Source: Flexivirga endophytica
GTDB taxonomy: Bacteria > Actinomycetota > Actinomycetes > Actinomycetales > Dermatophilaceae
Length of the DNA stretch: 64,000 bases
Direction of reading: 5' to 3'
Assembly (NCBI RefSeq): GCF_014640635.1
Contig: NZ_BMHI01000002.1
Span: 496,001 to 560,000, forward strand
Both the position numbers and the translations under genes were made by a program. A model generated the notes under the pieces. That model was not told where the DNA came from. It worked only from the letters and a program-made list of their open reading frames with translations, and did not search any database. Shown here one piece after another: positions 8,285 through 17,605 of this stretch (the stretch's first letter is position 1; each line of letters starts with the position of its first letter).

Positions 8285-8812
8285 TCACCAGTCAGCGGCG
8301 TGAATGAAATCCGACGACGGGCGGGCGAGCCACTGCAACACCCGCATCACGAGTGCGAGGTCCGCCTGCTTTGCGGTGCGCAGGTTGGTCAGGCGGACCG
8401 GCGTGCAGCCGATGACATCGGCCAGCTGTGCCCAGGTCATCTCCCTCGCGCGTCGCTCGTCGTTGATTGCACCGTGCAGCGCGGGCAGGTCGAAGCGCAG
8501 CCTCTGGTCCGGTCCGGCCTTCGGGAGCCGGACCTTGCCGACATCCACGACCTCGCCGGCGAGGAAGTCCTCCGGTGGCCGGTCCAGCCAGCGGAGCAGG
8601 AAAAGCGCGTATTGACAGGAGGTTTCGCCGCGTGCGGGTAGTCGCCCGATCGCACCGCCGCACATCGGATGGTCCTGTGGCCGCTGCGCGTTGAGCAGGT
8701 CGGATTGCGCCCACAACGCGTCGGCCAAGTCGTACCATCCGAGGTCATGCGAGGTCCGCTCACCGTCGAAAGCGGCAGCGAATGCTGGAAAGTCGAACGT
8801 TGCCAGCGCCAT
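8285..8812 (-). CDS. Hypothetical protein with two related HTH-like halves
   Basis: 175 residues from ATG 8812. Function not recognised. The protein appears to be an internal duplication: residues about 1-90 (FDFPAFAAAF...LGWYDLADAL...FLLRWLDRPPEDFL) and about 95-175 (FDLPALHGAI...MTWAQLADVIG...VLQWLARPSSDFI) share spacing and key residues. The second half contains a Cro/CI-type helix-turn-helix (TWAQLADVIGCTPVRLTNL); in the first half the same region looks degenerate (Cys/His present). A small DNA-binding protein is likely. It is on the same strand as and 10 bp downstream of gtrA. Confidence 0.6.
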   Translation of the reverse strand: MALATFDFPAFAAAFDGERTSHDLGWYDLADALWAQSDLLNAQRPQDHPMCGGAIGRLPARGETSCQYALFLLRWLDRPPEDFLAGEVVDVGKVRLPKAGPDQRLRFDLPALHGAINDERRAREMTWAQLADVIGCTPVRLTNLRTAKQADLALVMRVLQWLARPSSDFIHAADW

Positions 8813-8822
8813 ACGAACGACG

Positions 8823-9254
8823 CTACTCCTGGACCGCGAGAGCAGGTTTCGGCGCGAACCAGCGACGCAGCATGACGAAGCGGATAACGGTCGCGACCAC
8901 GTTGCCCGCCAACTGCACCACCGACTGCGCGGTGTGCGAAGCATGCGGGTTTGCCTGCAGCAGCAGGAAGAGTGCAAGCGCCGTGGCTGACCACATGATC
9001 AGCCAGAGGACAAGACCCTGCAGCTGAGCACGGCCGGCTCCCTCTTTCGAACGCGCCCCGAAGGTGAAGTGGCGGTTCGCGGCGGTGTTGACGACCGTGG
9101 TGATGACCAGCGCGAGAGCGTTGGCCACCTGCGCGTTCATCGTCAGGTTGAGCAGGTAGAAGAGCACGACGTTGGCGACAGTGCTTGCGACACCGATCAC
9201 CGCGAAACTGCCGAGTTGATGTTTCAGATGCGTATGGCGGGACGCCTCCGTCAT
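8823..9254 (-). CDS. GtrA-family membrane protein
   Basis: 143 residues from ATG 9254, overlapping the histidine kinase stop by 4 bp (ATGA), so translation is probably coupled. Four hydrophobic segments with the family-typical FAVIGVASTVANVVLFYLL and VNTAANRHFTFG. GtrA proteins are thought to help flip polyprenyl-linked sugars for surface polysaccharide modification. Being linked to a two-component system suggests that envelope glycosylation is part of its response, which is inference. Confidence 0.85.
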   Translation of the reverse strand: MTEASRHTHLKHQLGSFAVIGVASTVANVVLFYLLNLTMNAQVANALALVITTVVNTAANRHFTFGARSKEGAGRAQLQGLVLWLIMWSATALALFLLLQANPHASHTAQSVVQLAGNVVATVIRFVMLRRWFAPKPALAVQE

Positions 9255-10822
9255 ACCGGCACTCGCGGGTCGTGCGGTGCTGCCGGGTTCGGAACCTTCG
9301 GTCCCGGGACGGGCTGCCGACGCGGCAACCAGATGGAGAAGACCGTCTCGCCCGGTCGCGAGCTGACGTCGACTCTGCCGTGGTGTGCGGAGACGACCGC
9401 GGACACGATCGACAGGCCGAGCCCGGTCGATCCCTCGGTACGGGTGCGAGCGACGTCGCCACGGATGAATCGCTCGAAGATCCGCGGGACCAGCTCCGGC
9501 GCGATGCCGGGTCCGTTGTCGCGGACCTGGATCAGCACACCGTCGCCCTGCGCATGCACCGACACGACGACCTGCGTGCCCGCCGGCGTGTGCTTGCGGG
9601 CGTTGCCGAGCAGGTTGATCAGGATCTGCCGGATCCTGGCCTCGTCGGCCTCGATCTCGATGCCTTCCTCGGGCAGGTCCAGGCCCCACACGTGGTCCGG
9701 GCCGGCCGCCCGGGCATCGCTGATGGTCTCGATCGCGACGATCGGCAATTCGACCGGCGCGAAGTCGAGCGGGCGTCCGGAATCGAGTCGGGCGAGCAGC
9801 AGCAGGTCCTCGACGAGGGTCGTCATCCGACCCGCTTCGGACTCGATGCGGCCGAGTGCATGTGTGACGCCCTGCGGCACCGGCTGGGTCTCGCGGCGGG
9901 AGAGCTCGGCATACCCGCGGATGGAGGCCAAGGGAGTGCGCAACTCGTGGGAGGCGTCGGCGACGAACTGCCGAACCTGCATCTCGCTCGCCTGGCGTGC
10001 GGTCAGCGCGTTGTAGATGTGGTCGAGCATGTCGTTCAGCGACGCGCCGACCTGCCCGACCTCCGTGCGCTCGTCGGTGTCCCGCGGCTCGACGCGCTCG
10101 GGCATGACCACTTCGCCGGAGGAGAGCGGCAGCTTGGACACGCGCGCCGCGGTCGCTGCGACCCGGCGCAACGGTTCGAGGTTGCGCTGGATGACGACGG
10201 TGGCGGCCACCGCGATCAGGATGACGCCGGCACCGCTGAAGAGACCGATCGAGAGCGCGGTCTTGCGAACGGTGTCGGTGTTGTCGTCCAACGGCAGTCC
10301 GATGACGGTGGTGACGTCCTCCCGATGCACGGTGTTGTCGGACAGGGATCGGACTGACTGTGCGTGTCTGACTGCAATCAGCTGGTAGGTGCCGAGCCTG
10401 CCGAGATCGACGGCCTTCGGTGTGCTGCCCAGACCCGCGGACAACAGCTTGCGTTGCTGGGCTTTGGTGAGCTGGGTGCTGCCTCCGAGCGAGTTGACCG
10501 TGGCGTTCTCCACGGGCTCCTGGGTCTGGTAATCGCGGTGGTAGAGGACGTCGCCGTTCGCGTCGACATCCATCTGCAACGAATTGCCGCCGCCCAGCCC
10601 GATGTCCTGGCCACCGCCCTGGTCCGGGTTGCTGCCTTGTATGACGGCGCGGGCGTTCTGCAACTGGGTGTCGATGCTGGAGGTGAGTGTCTGATTCAGC
10701 CGCCATACAGCGAGCGAGCCGACCGCCAGCGTCACGATGACGAACAGCAGCAGCATCCACGCGACGAGCTTGGTGCGCAGCGTCCAGCGACTGGGTTGCC
10801 AGGATGATGCGGTGGTGGTCAT
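9251..10822 (-). CDS. Sensor histidine kinase (TcrY-like)
   Basis: 523 residues. TM1 about residues 18-40, an extracytoplasmic sensor region of about 150 residues, TM2 about 190-212, HAMP, then HisKA with the phospho-acceptor His292 in FVADASHELRTPLAS. The ATP-binding domain shows N (LINLLGNARKHT), G1 (RDNGPGIAP), F and G2 (GSTGLGLSIV) boxes. It pairs with the OmpR-type regulator 31 bp upstream on the same strand. The stimulus is unknown; the periplasm-side domain is Gly/Gln-rich near residues 65-80. Confidence 0.93.
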   Translation of the reverse strand: MTTTASSWQPSRWTLRTKLVAWMLLLFVIVTLAVGSLAVWRLNQTLTSSIDTQLQNARAVIQGSNPDQGGGQDIGLGGGNSLQMDVDANGDVLYHRDYQTQEPVENATVNSLGGSTQLTKAQQRKLLSAGLGSTPKAVDLGRLGTYQLIAVRHAQSVRSLSDNTVHREDVTTVIGLPLDDNTDTVRKTALSIGLFSGAGVILIAVAATVVIQRNLEPLRRVAATAARVSKLPLSSGEVVMPERVEPRDTDERTEVGQVGASLNDMLDHIYNALTARQASEMQVRQFVADASHELRTPLASIRGYAELSRRETQPVPQGVTHALGRIESEAGRMTTLVEDLLLLARLDSGRPLDFAPVELPIVAIETISDARAAGPDHVWGLDLPEEGIEIEADEARIRQILINLLGNARKHTPAGTQVVVSVHAQGDGVLIQVRDNGPGIAPELVPRIFERFIRGDVARTRTEGSTGLGLSIVSAVVSAHHGRVDVSSRPGETVFSIWLPRRQPVPGPKVPNPAAPHDPRVPV

Positions 10823-10853
10823 CGCGGGAGACGGATCAGCAGTCGAGCCCTGC

Positions 10854-11576
10854 TCAACTGGCGGGTTTCAGGACGTAGCCGGCACCGCGCATGGTGTGGA
10901 TCATCGGGCTGCGGCCGGCGTCGATCTTCTTGCGGAGGTAAGAGATGTAGAGCTCGACGACGTTGGCCTGGCCGCCGAAGTCGTAGTGCCACACCCGGTC
11001 CAGGATCTGTGCCTTGGACAGCACCCGCTTGGGGTTGCGCATGAGATAACGCAGCAGCTCGAACTCCGTTGCCGTCAGGGTGATCTCATCCTCGCCACGA
11101 AACACTTCGTGGCTGTCCTCGTCGAGCCGCAGGTCGCCGACGACCAGCGTCGAGGAGGAGTCTTCGGTCATCGCCACTGATCGCCGCAACAATGCGCGCA
11201 CCCGAGCCACGACCTCCTCCAGGGAGAACGGCTTGGTCACGTAGTCGTCGCCACCGGCGGTCAGTCCCGCGATGCGGTCCTCGACGGCGTCGCGGGCGGT
11301 GAGGAAGAGCACCGGCAGTGTCGGGTCCTCGTCGCGCAGTCGGCGCAGCACCTCCATGCCGTCGAAGTCCGGCAGCATCATGTCGAGCACGACCGCGTCG
11401 GGCCGGAACTCCTTGGCGGTGCGCACTGCACTCGACCCGGTGCCCGCGCTCTTGATGTCCCAGCCTTCGTAGCGCAGCGCCATCGAGAGGAGCTCGGTCA
11501 GATTGCTCTCGTCGTCGACGACGAGGACGCGTACGGGGGAGCCGTCAGGTCGCTTCAGGCCAGATTTCTCGCTCAT
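10854..11576 (-). CDS. OmpR/PhoB-type response regulator (TcrX-like)
   Basis: 240 residues from ATG 11576, which has GAGAGGG eight bases upstream (a GTG at 11600 is the alternative). The receiver domain has the acidic pair DDE (about 21-23), the phosphorylated Asp65 in VLDMMLPD, and Lys in VTKPFS. The C-terminal winged helix ends in ELYISYLRKKIDAGRSPMIH, very like mycobacterial TcrX. It heads a regulator-kinase-gtrA operon. Confidence 0.93.
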   Translation of the reverse strand: MSEKSGLKRPDGSPVRVLVVDDESNLTELLSMALRYEGWDIKSAGTGSSAVRTAKEFRPDAVVLDMMLPDFDGMEVLRRLRDEDPTLPVLFLTARDAVEDRIAGLTAGGDDYVTKPFSLEEVVARVRALLRRSVAMTEDSSSTLVVGDLRLDEDSHEVFRGEDEITLTATEFELLRYLMRNPKRVLSKAQILDRVWHYDFGGQANVVELYISYLRKKIDAGRSPMIHTMRGAGYVLKPAS

Positions 11577-11717
11577 GATGGTCACCCTCTCGCCGGTCAC
11601 TGTGTGCGGCCATGCCCAAGTCTATGTCCACCCTGTGCGTGCCCTGTATGACGAAAACCCGCCGCCGGGCGGTCTGTTTAGGCTGGGGCCACGGCCCGGT
11701 GACCGGAGGTGGCGGCT

Positions 11718-12869
11718 GTGCACGGAATGACAGAACCGAGTCGGCGCGCCGTCCTGGGCGTGCTCGGAGCGACCTCTCTGGTGGCTGCGACGAGTGCCTG
11801 CACCGCGGACAGCGCTGGAAATCCTACTGATTCGGCAAGCGCCTCACAGGGGTCGACGTCGCGCTCCGGTGTGGCCGACGTCGTCACGGGCCTCAAGGCG
11901 CCCTGGTCCGTGGTGTGGGTCGACGGCGCGCCGCTGATCAGCCAGCGCGACGATGCCCGCATCCGTCAGCTCTCCGGTGGCAAGCTGCGCGAGGTCCTCA
12001 CGGTGCCGGGAGTCAAGCACGGCGGCGAGGGCGGTCTGCTCGGTATGGCGGTGCACGACGGCTGGCTGGCGGTCTATTACACCGGCGACGACGACACCAA
12101 CCGGGTGGTCCGCTATCGCTGCGCGAAGCGCGAAGGTGCCGTGCGCCTCACCGGGCGGCAGCAGATCCTCGACGGCATACCGGCCGGTGTGGTGCACAAC
12201 GGCGGGCGGGTCGAGTTCGGCCCGGACGGCAAGCTCTACGTCTCGACCGGTGACAGCACTCAACGTGAATTGGCCCAGGACAGAAGCAGTTTGGCGGGCA
12301 AGATACTTCGGCTCGAGCCCGATGGGGGAGTGCCGGGCGACAACCCGTTCGTCAGGAGCCCGGTGTGGTCGATGGGGCACCGCAACGTGCAGGGGATGGC
12401 CTGGGCCGCCGACCGCACGATGTTCGCGGTGGAGTTCGGCGAGAACACCTGGGACGAGCTCAACGTCATAGTCCGCGGAGGAAACTACGGCTGGCCGGTG
12501 CGCGAGGGTCGTGCGAAGACGGACTTCGATACGTCGCTCGTTCCTCGCGGCACGGGGTCCACCAGTTATCGCAACCCGGTGCAGCAGTGGCCGACGTCCG
12601 AGGCCAGTCCGAGCGGTATGGCGGTCCTCGGCGACACCATCTACATAGCGGCACTCGGCGGGCAGCGGCTGATCACCGTGCCGGTCTCGCACCCGTCGGC
12701 GTCCACGCAGCACTTCGTGCGAACCTACGGGCGCCTCCGGGATGTCGTCGTGGCACCCGACAGATCGTTGTGGGTGCTGACCAACAACACCGACACTCGC
12801 GGCGACCCCCGGCCCGGGGACGACCGGATCCTGCGGGTGGATCCCACATCGCTCAGCACGGACAAGTAG
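11718..12869 (+). CDS. PQQ-type glucose/sorbosone dehydrogenase-like Tat lipoprotein
   Basis: 383 residues from the GTG at 11718, 8 bases after GGAGG (an ATG at 11727 is also possible). The signal has a twin-arginine (SRRAVLGVLG) and a lipobox (AATSAC), so the mature protein should be lipid-anchored outside the membrane. The rest is a beta-propeller of the soluble glucose dehydrogenase family: GGEGGLLGMAVH, VVHNGGRVEFGPDGKLYV, GHRNVQGMAW, EFGENTWDELN and GGNYGWPV. The family oxidises sugars with a bound quinone cofactor or just binds sugars. No pqq genes are visible here. Confidence 0.87.
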   Translation: MHGMTEPSRRAVLGVLGATSLVAATSACTADSAGNPTDSASASQGSTSRSGVADVVTGLKAPWSVVWVDGAPLISQRDDARIRQLSGGKLREVLTVPGVKHGGEGGLLGMAVHDGWLAVYYTGDDDTNRVVRYRCAKREGAVRLTGRQQILDGIPAGVVHNGGRVEFGPDGKLYVSTGDSTQRELAQDRSSLAGKILRLEPDGGVPGDNPFVRSPVWSMGHRNVQGMAWAADRTMFAVEFGENTWDELNVIVRGGNYGWPVREGRAKTDFDTSLVPRGTGSTSYRNPVQQWPTSEASPSGMAVLGDTIYIAALGGQRLITVPVSHPSASTQHFVRTYGRLRDVVVAPDRSLWVLTNNTDTRGDPRPGDDRILRVDPTSLSTDK

Positions 12870-12930
12870 CTACTGTCGCGAGTTATACGTCCGATTCCGG
12901 TGGGAACGGCGAACAACTCGCGACAGTAGC
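12869..12930. terminator. Bidirectional hairpin between convergent genes
   Basis: GCTACTGTCGCGAGTT (12869-12884) and AACTCGCGACAGTAGC (12915-12930) are perfect 16-bp inverted arms with a 30-base spacer. The left arm begins at the last base of the stop codon of the sugar-dehydrogenase gene; glpD converges from the right. Confidence 0.7.
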
Positions 12931-12956
12931 CAGTCCGTCGGGCGCGTTGCGTCGCC

Positions 12957-12997
12957 CGGGTCTCGATACGCTCCTTCGTCGCTACTCGACCAGCGGG
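12957..12997 (-). repeat. GAGTAGC...GTATCGA repeat, copy 1
   Basis: On the minus strand it reads CGCTGGTCGAGTAGC, GAAGGAGCG and GTATCGAGACCC in order. The same ordered words recur at 21490-21542 and 40581-40635. It sits between a hairpin and the end of glpD. Confidence 0.75.
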
Positions 12998-13002
12998 TGC
13001 CG

Positions 13003-14730
13003 CTACTTGGTCGCGGTGACGCGCCGCAGGCCCTGCCGCATCTCCGGCGCACGCAGGCGCGCCGCGTCACTCTCCGAGTCGGTGTCGAGCTCCTGCGAGG
13101 CACGTTCGGCGGCGACGCGCTCGCGGTAGGTCTCGATCTCGGTGCGCTTCTGCTCCTCGGTCCAACCCAGCAGCGGCGCCATGATGTCGGCTGCCTCTTC
13201 GGCCGCATCGACGCCGCGGTGCTTGGTCTCGATCGACATACGGGTACGTCGGGCGAGTACGTCGGCCAGGTGCAGCGCACCCTCGTGGGTCACCGCGTAC
13301 TTGAGCTCCACCCGCAGGTAGGTCTCCGCTGACTTCACCGGCTCCAGCAGCGTCTCGTCCTCCGCAGTGAGTGCGAGGAGTTCGTCGAGCTTGGATCCGT
13401 AGCGGTTGAGCAGATGTTCGATCCGCCACGGCGGCAGACCGGTCTGCTCGGACAGCTCCCGGGTGAGGTTGAGCATCGCGGCATACCCGTCGGCTCCGAC
13501 CAGTGGCACACGGTCGGTGACCGACTCCTTGATCTCGCCGAGGTCCTTGCCGGCGATGTCGATCGCGTCCTTGGCCATCACGCGGTAGGTCGTGTATTTC
13601 CCGCCCGCGATCGCCACCAGCCCCGGCTGGGGCCGAGCGACGGCGTGCTCACGGGACAACTGGCTGGTGTCCTCGCTCTCCCCGGCGAGCAGCGGACGGA
13701 GACCGGCATACACGCCCAGGATGTCGTCCTTGGTGATCGGCGTCGAAAGCACCGAATTCGCATGCTCCAGAAGGTATTCAATGTCCGAAGCCGTGGCTGC
13801 CGGGTGTGCCAGGTCGAGGGTCCAGTCGGTGTCGGTCGTGCCGATCAGCCACTGCTGGCCCCACGGTATGACGAACAGGACCGACTTCTCGGTGCGCAGG
13901 ATCAGGCCGACCTCGCCGGCGATCCGGTCGCGGGGGACCAGGATGTGCACGCCCTTGGAGGCGCGCACCCGGAAACGCCCGCGGCCGCCGCTCATGCGCT
14001 GCACGTCGTCGGTCCAGACACCAGTGGCGTTGACCACAACCTTCGCGCGCACCGTCACCCGCTCGTCGGTCTCGACGTCACGGACCACGGCACCGATCAC
14101 CCGGTCGGCCTCCCGCACGATCTCCACGACTTCGGTCGAGCTGCGGACCACGGCGCCGTAGTGGGCAGCGGTGCGCGCGACCGTCATCGTGTGCCGAGCG
14201 TCGTCTGCCTGCGCGTCGTAGTAGCGGACCGCGCCGACCAGTGAGTCGGACTTCAGGCTGGGGAAGAGCTTCAGCGCACCGCCGCGGGTGAGGTGCTTCT
14301 GGCGAGGCACCGAGCGAGCGCCGCCCATCTGGTCGTACATGGCCAAACCCGTTGCGACATAAGGGCGTTCCCAGCCGCGGTGGGACAGGGGGTAGAGGAA
14401 CGAGACCGGGTGCACCAGGTGCGGCGCGATGGTGGTCAGCATGAGTTCACGCTCGCGCAGCGCTTCGGCGACGAGGCCGAAATTCATCTGCTCGAGGTAG
14501 CGCAGCCCGCCGTGGAAGAGCTTGCTGCTGCGGGACGAGGTGCCACTGGCGAAGTCTCGGGACTCGACCAGTGCGGTGCGTAGTCCGCGGGTCGCGGCGT
14601 CGAGTGCGGCGCCGGAGCCGGTCACGCCTCCGCCGATGACGAGTACGTCGAATTCGCGCTCCTGCAGGTCTTTCCACGCCTGCACGCGCTCTTCGGGCCC
14701 GAGTCGGGCGCTGTTGGGCTGCATCACCAT
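13003..14730 (-). CDS. glpD: Glycerol-3-phosphate dehydrogenase (FAD)
   Basis: 575 residues from ATG 14730 with AGGAGGAA eight bases upstream. The N-terminal FAD dinucleotide fold is [21 protein letters not shown], followed by the family signature RSSKLFHGGLRYL. The C-terminal helical DAO_C domain follows. It oxidises glycerol 3-phosphate to dihydroxyacetone phosphate at the membrane, feeding electrons to quinone. It is last of the glpF-glpK-glpD run on the minus strand. Confidence 0.95.
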   Translation of the reverse strand: MVMQPNSARLGPEERVQAWKDLQEREFDVLVIGGGVTGSGAALDAATRGLRTALVESRDFASGTSSRSSKLFHGGLRYLEQMNFGLVAEALRERELMLTTIAPHLVHPVSFLYPLSHRGWERPYVATGLAMYDQMGGARSVPRQKHLTRGGALKLFPSLKSDSLVGAVRYYDAQADDARHTMTVARTAAHYGAVVRSSTEVVEIVREADRVIGAVVRDVETDERVTVRAKVVVNATGVWTDDVQRMSGGRGRFRVRASKGVHILVPRDRIAGEVGLILRTEKSVLFVIPWGQQWLIGTTDTDWTLDLAHPAATASDIEYLLEHANSVLSTPITKDDILGVYAGLRPLLAGESEDTSQLSREHAVARPQPGLVAIAGGKYTTYRVMAKDAIDIAGKDLGEIKESVTDRVPLVGADGYAAMLNLTRELSEQTGLPPWRIEHLLNRYGSKLDELLALTAEDETLLEPVKSAETYLRVELKYAVTHEGALHLADVLARRTRMSIETKHRGVDAAEEAADIMAPLLGWTEEQKRTEIETYRERVAAERASQELDTDSESDAARLRAPEMRQGLRRVTATK

Positions 14731-14786
14731 GAAAATTCCTCCTGGCCGCCGGCCGCCTGACGACGACCGGTGTTCTCCACTGTAGG

Positions 14787-14851
14787 TATGTGACGCGGAC
14801 AACTCGCGGCCGGTTCGTGCGGGTGGATGCACGAACCGACCGCGAGATGCC
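14787..14851 (-). terminator. Hairpin between glpK and glpD
   Basis: CTCGCGGCCGGTTCGTGC and GCACGAACCGACCGCGAG form an 18-bp stem with a single mismatch and a short loop (about 14803-14846). Lying between two same-strand genes, it could attenuate read-through or stabilise the upstream glpK message. Confidence 0.55.
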
Positions 14852-14866
14852 GGGTCGAAGGTGATC

Positions 14867-16384
14867 TCACTCGACGTCGACCCAGTCGAGTGTGCGCTCG
14901 ACGGCCTTCTGCCAGCCGGCATACCCGGTGGAGCGCTGCTCGTCGTTCCACTCGGGCTCCCAGCGCTGGTCCTCGTTCCAGTTGGCGCGCAGCTCGTCGG
15001 TGTTGTTCCAGAACCCGGTCGCCAGGCCCGCGGCGTATGCCGCGCCCAACGCGGTCGTCTCCGCGACGACCGGCCGGGACACGGAGACACCGAGGATGTC
15101 GGCCTGCAGCTGCATGCACAGGCTGTTGGCGGTGACGCCGCCGTCGACCTTGAGCACGTCCAGCTTCACGCCGGAGTCCTTCTCCATGGCGTCAGCGACG
15201 TCCTTGCTCTGGTAGCAAATGGATTCGAGCGTCGCCCGGGCGAGATGCGCGTTGGTGTTGAAGCGCGACATACCGACGATCGCGCCGCGCGCGTCCGAGC
15301 GCCAATAGGGCGCGAAGAGCCCGGAGAACGCCGGCACGAAGTACATGCCGCCGGTGTCCTTCACCTGCCGAGCGAGCTGCTCGGTCTCGGCCGCACCAGA
15401 GATGATGCCGAGCTGGTCGCGCAACCACTGCACGGCACTACCGGTCACCGCGATCGAACCCTCGAGTGCGTAGACAGCAGGACTGTCGCCGAACTTGTAC
15501 GCCGGTGTGGTGAGCAGCCCGCTCTTGCTGCGGACGATCTCCTCCCCGGTGTTCATCAGCAGGAAGTTGCCGGTGCCGTAGGTGTTCTTCGCCTCACCGG
15601 GTGCGAAGCACACCTGGCCGACCGTGGCCGCCTGCTGATCGCCGAGGTCTCCGGCGAGCGGCACCTCGCCGCCGATCGGGCCGCTGCGCAGCGTCGTCCC
15701 GTAGAAGTTCGGGTCCGAGCTGGGCCGGATCTCCGGCAACATCGAGCGCGGTATGTCGAAGAACCCCAGCAGTTCGTCGTCCCAGTCGAGGGTTTCGAGG
15801 TTCATCAACATGGTGCGGCTGGCGTTGGTGACGTCGGTGACGTGCACGCCGCCGTCAGTGCCACCGGTGAGGTTCCACAACACCCAGCTGTCGGTGTTGC
15901 CGAAGATCGCGTCCCCGCGCTCGGCTGCCGCACGGAGCCCGTCGACGTTGTCGAGCATCCACTTGATCTTGCCGGCCGAGAAGTACGTGGCCGGCGGGAT
16001 TCCCGCCTTCTGCCGGATCACGTCGCCCTTGCCCTCACGTTCGAGGGCGGAGGCGATCTTGTCGGTGCGCGTGTCCTGCCAGACGATCGCGTTGTAGTAG
16101 GGACGCCCCGTCTTCTTGTCCCAGACGACGGTGGTCTCGCGCTGGTTGGTGATCCCGATCGAGTCCAGATCGCTGGCGTGCAGATTGGCGTTGGCGAGCG
16201 CGCTGCCCATCACGGTGCGGGTCCGGTCGATGATCTCCAGCGGGCTGTGCTCGACCCAGCCCGCCTGCGGCATGATCTGCTCGTGCTCGAGCTGCCGCTT
16301 GGCTATCTCGTTGCCCCCGTGATCGAAGATCATGAAGCGGGTGCTGGTCGTGCCCTGGTCCAGGGCGCCTACGAAGTCCGGCAT
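14867..16384 (-). CDS. glpK: Glycerol kinase (first copy)
   Basis: 505 residues, full length for the FGGY kinase family. The phosphate-binding loop [13 protein letters not shown] is at the N-terminus; [23 protein letters not shown] and [12 protein letters not shown] are FGGY/GlpK signatures. It makes glycerol 3-phosphate from glycerol taken up through GlpF. It lies between glpF and glpD on the same strand. A second, clearly diverged glycerol kinase lies 2 kb upstream on the other strand. Confidence 0.95.
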   Translation of the reverse strand: MPDFVGALDQGTTSTRFMIFDHGGNEIAKRQLEHEQIMPQAGWVEHSPLEIIDRTRTVMGSALANANLHASDLDSIGITNQRETTVVWDKKTGRPYYNAIVWQDTRTDKIASALEREGKGDVIRQKAGIPPATYFSAGKIKWMLDNVDGLRAAAERGDAIFGNTDSWVLWNLTGGTDGGVHVTDVTNASRTMLMNLETLDWDDELLGFFDIPRSMLPEIRPSSDPNFYGTTLRSGPIGGEVPLAGDLGDQQAATVGQVCFAPGEAKNTYGTGNFLLMNTGEEIVRSKSGLLTTPAYKFGDSPAVYALEGSIAVTGSAVQWLRDQLGIISGAAETEQLARQVKDTGGMYFVPAFSGLFAPYWRSDARGAIVGMSRFNTNAHLARATLESICYQSKDVADAMEKDSGVKLDVLKVDGGVTANSLCMQLQADILGVSVSRPVVAETTALGAAYAAGLATGFWNNTDELRANWNEDQRWEPEWNDEQRSTGYAGWQKAVERTLDWVDVE

Positions 16385-16427
16385 GTTTTCTCCTACAGAA
16401 GTGTTGCTGTTGCTTTGTGTTCAGGGT

Positions 16428-16455
16428 GGCGGATCAGGCTTGCGCCCGATCCGCC
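16428..16455 (-). terminator. Short hairpin between glpF and glpK
   Basis: GGCGGATC and GATCCGCC pair over 8 bp across a 12-base loop, 8 bases after the glpF stop on the minus strand. Probably an attenuating or message-stabilising structure inside the operon. Confidence 0.45.
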
Positions 16456-16462
16456 GTCGGAC

Positions 16463-17425
16463 TCAGTCGATGTCGTCGTCGATCGGCGGAACCTGTTCCG
16501 GCGCTTCCTCCGGCGCGCCGAGTGCGGCGCGGGCGTCCAACGCCCTGCCGATCACGACGTCGTAGATCACGATGCCGACGACACCACCGATCAGTGGTCC
16601 GACTATGGGCACCCACATGTAGCCGCTGAAACCGCCTGGCCCGTGGACGGTTCCGGGTAGTGCCAGCTCACCGAATCCGGCGAAGTAGGCGAGGATGCGC
16701 GGGCCGAGGTCACGCGCGGGGTTGATCGCGTAACCGGCGTTGGCGCCGAAGCTCATGCCGATGGCCGCGACGGCGAAGCCGATCAGCAGTGGGCCGAGGT
16801 TGGCCTTGACGATGGTGTTGCGGGCGTCGACCAGCGCGGCGATGCACAGCAGCAGCAACGCGGTGCCGATGATCTGGTCGAGCAACGGACCCCACATCGA
16901 TCCGTTGAACGCCGGGGACGGGAAGGTCGCGAAGATCGAGAACGTCGCGTTGGTGTGTCCGTTGACCAGATCCGCCCCGGCTTTCCCGGCCGCATGGTCG
17001 TAGGCGTTGATCGAGTCGTGATAGTTCCACCAGACCAGCGCGGCGCCGACGAACGCCCCGACGATCTGGCTGAGCGAGTAGGGCAGCACCTTGCGCCAGG
17101 GGAACTTGCGGCGTACGGCGAACGCCAGGGTGACCGCCGGGTTCAGGTGCGCGCCCGTGACACCGCCGGCGATGTAGACGCCGAAGCAGACCGCGAACGC
17201 CCAGCCCCAGGTGATCAGCAACCAGTCGCCGGAGGCGAGGAAGATCGTGGTGGCGCTCTGGGCGCGGCCCGATCCGGGCAGCGCGGCGACCGCCATCGCG
17301 ACGACGCCGTCTCCGAAGAGGATCAGCACGCAGGTGCCGAGGAACTCGGCGGCGCACTCACCCCACATCCCGCCCATCTGCTTGAGTCCCCACCCGCGTT
17401 TCATCGGGGCGGTGATGGCGCTCAT
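16463..17425 (-). CDS. glpF: Glycerol uptake facilitator (aquaglyceroporin)
   Basis: 320 residues with six membrane helices and both half-helix NPA boxes: GAHLNPAVT and GYAINPARDLGPR. The Asp after the second NPAR is the mark of glycerol-conducting members. The acidic C-terminal tail (EEAPEQVPPIDDDID) is cytoplasmic. It is the first gene of the glpFKD run and is divergent from the IclR regulator, with a palindrome between them. Confidence 0.93.
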   Translation of the reverse strand: MSAITAPMKRGWGLKQMGGMWGECAAEFLGTCVLILFGDGVVAMAVAALPGSGRAQSATTIFLASGDWLLITWGWAFAVCFGVYIAGGVTGAHLNPAVTLAFAVRRKFPWRKVLPYSLSQIVGAFVGAALVWWNYHDSINAYDHAAGKAGADLVNGHTNATFSIFATFPSPAFNGSMWGPLLDQIIGTALLLLCIAALVDARNTIVKANLGPLLIGFAVAAIGMSFGANAGYAINPARDLGPRILAYFAGFGELALPGTVHGPGGFSGYMWVPIVGPLIGGVVGIVIYDVVIGRALDARAALGAPEEAPEQVPPIDDDID

Positions 17426-17562
17426 CGCTCAGCCGCCTCGGAGAGGAGTCGTGAACCTGTTCGTCTCATGATGTGCCTGCCTTCCGACGGTGTGAACTGC
17501 GTCACAAATCACCTGCGTGGCCTCAAGGTAGATCCGTCCGGACTGGTCGGGTGTCCTAACCG

Positions 17563-17577
17563 TTCGACATTGTCGAA
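17563..17577. promoter_or_regulatory. Palindromic operator, probable IclR/GylR site
   Basis: TTCGACATTGTCGAA is a perfect 7-1-7 palindrome, 29 bases before the regulator start and 137 bases before glpF. IclR-family repressors commonly bind such sites in divergent promoters, so it probably controls both directions. Confidence 0.6.
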
Positions 17578-17605
17578 TGGCGCATCCGGACCTACGCTTC
17601 GCCGT

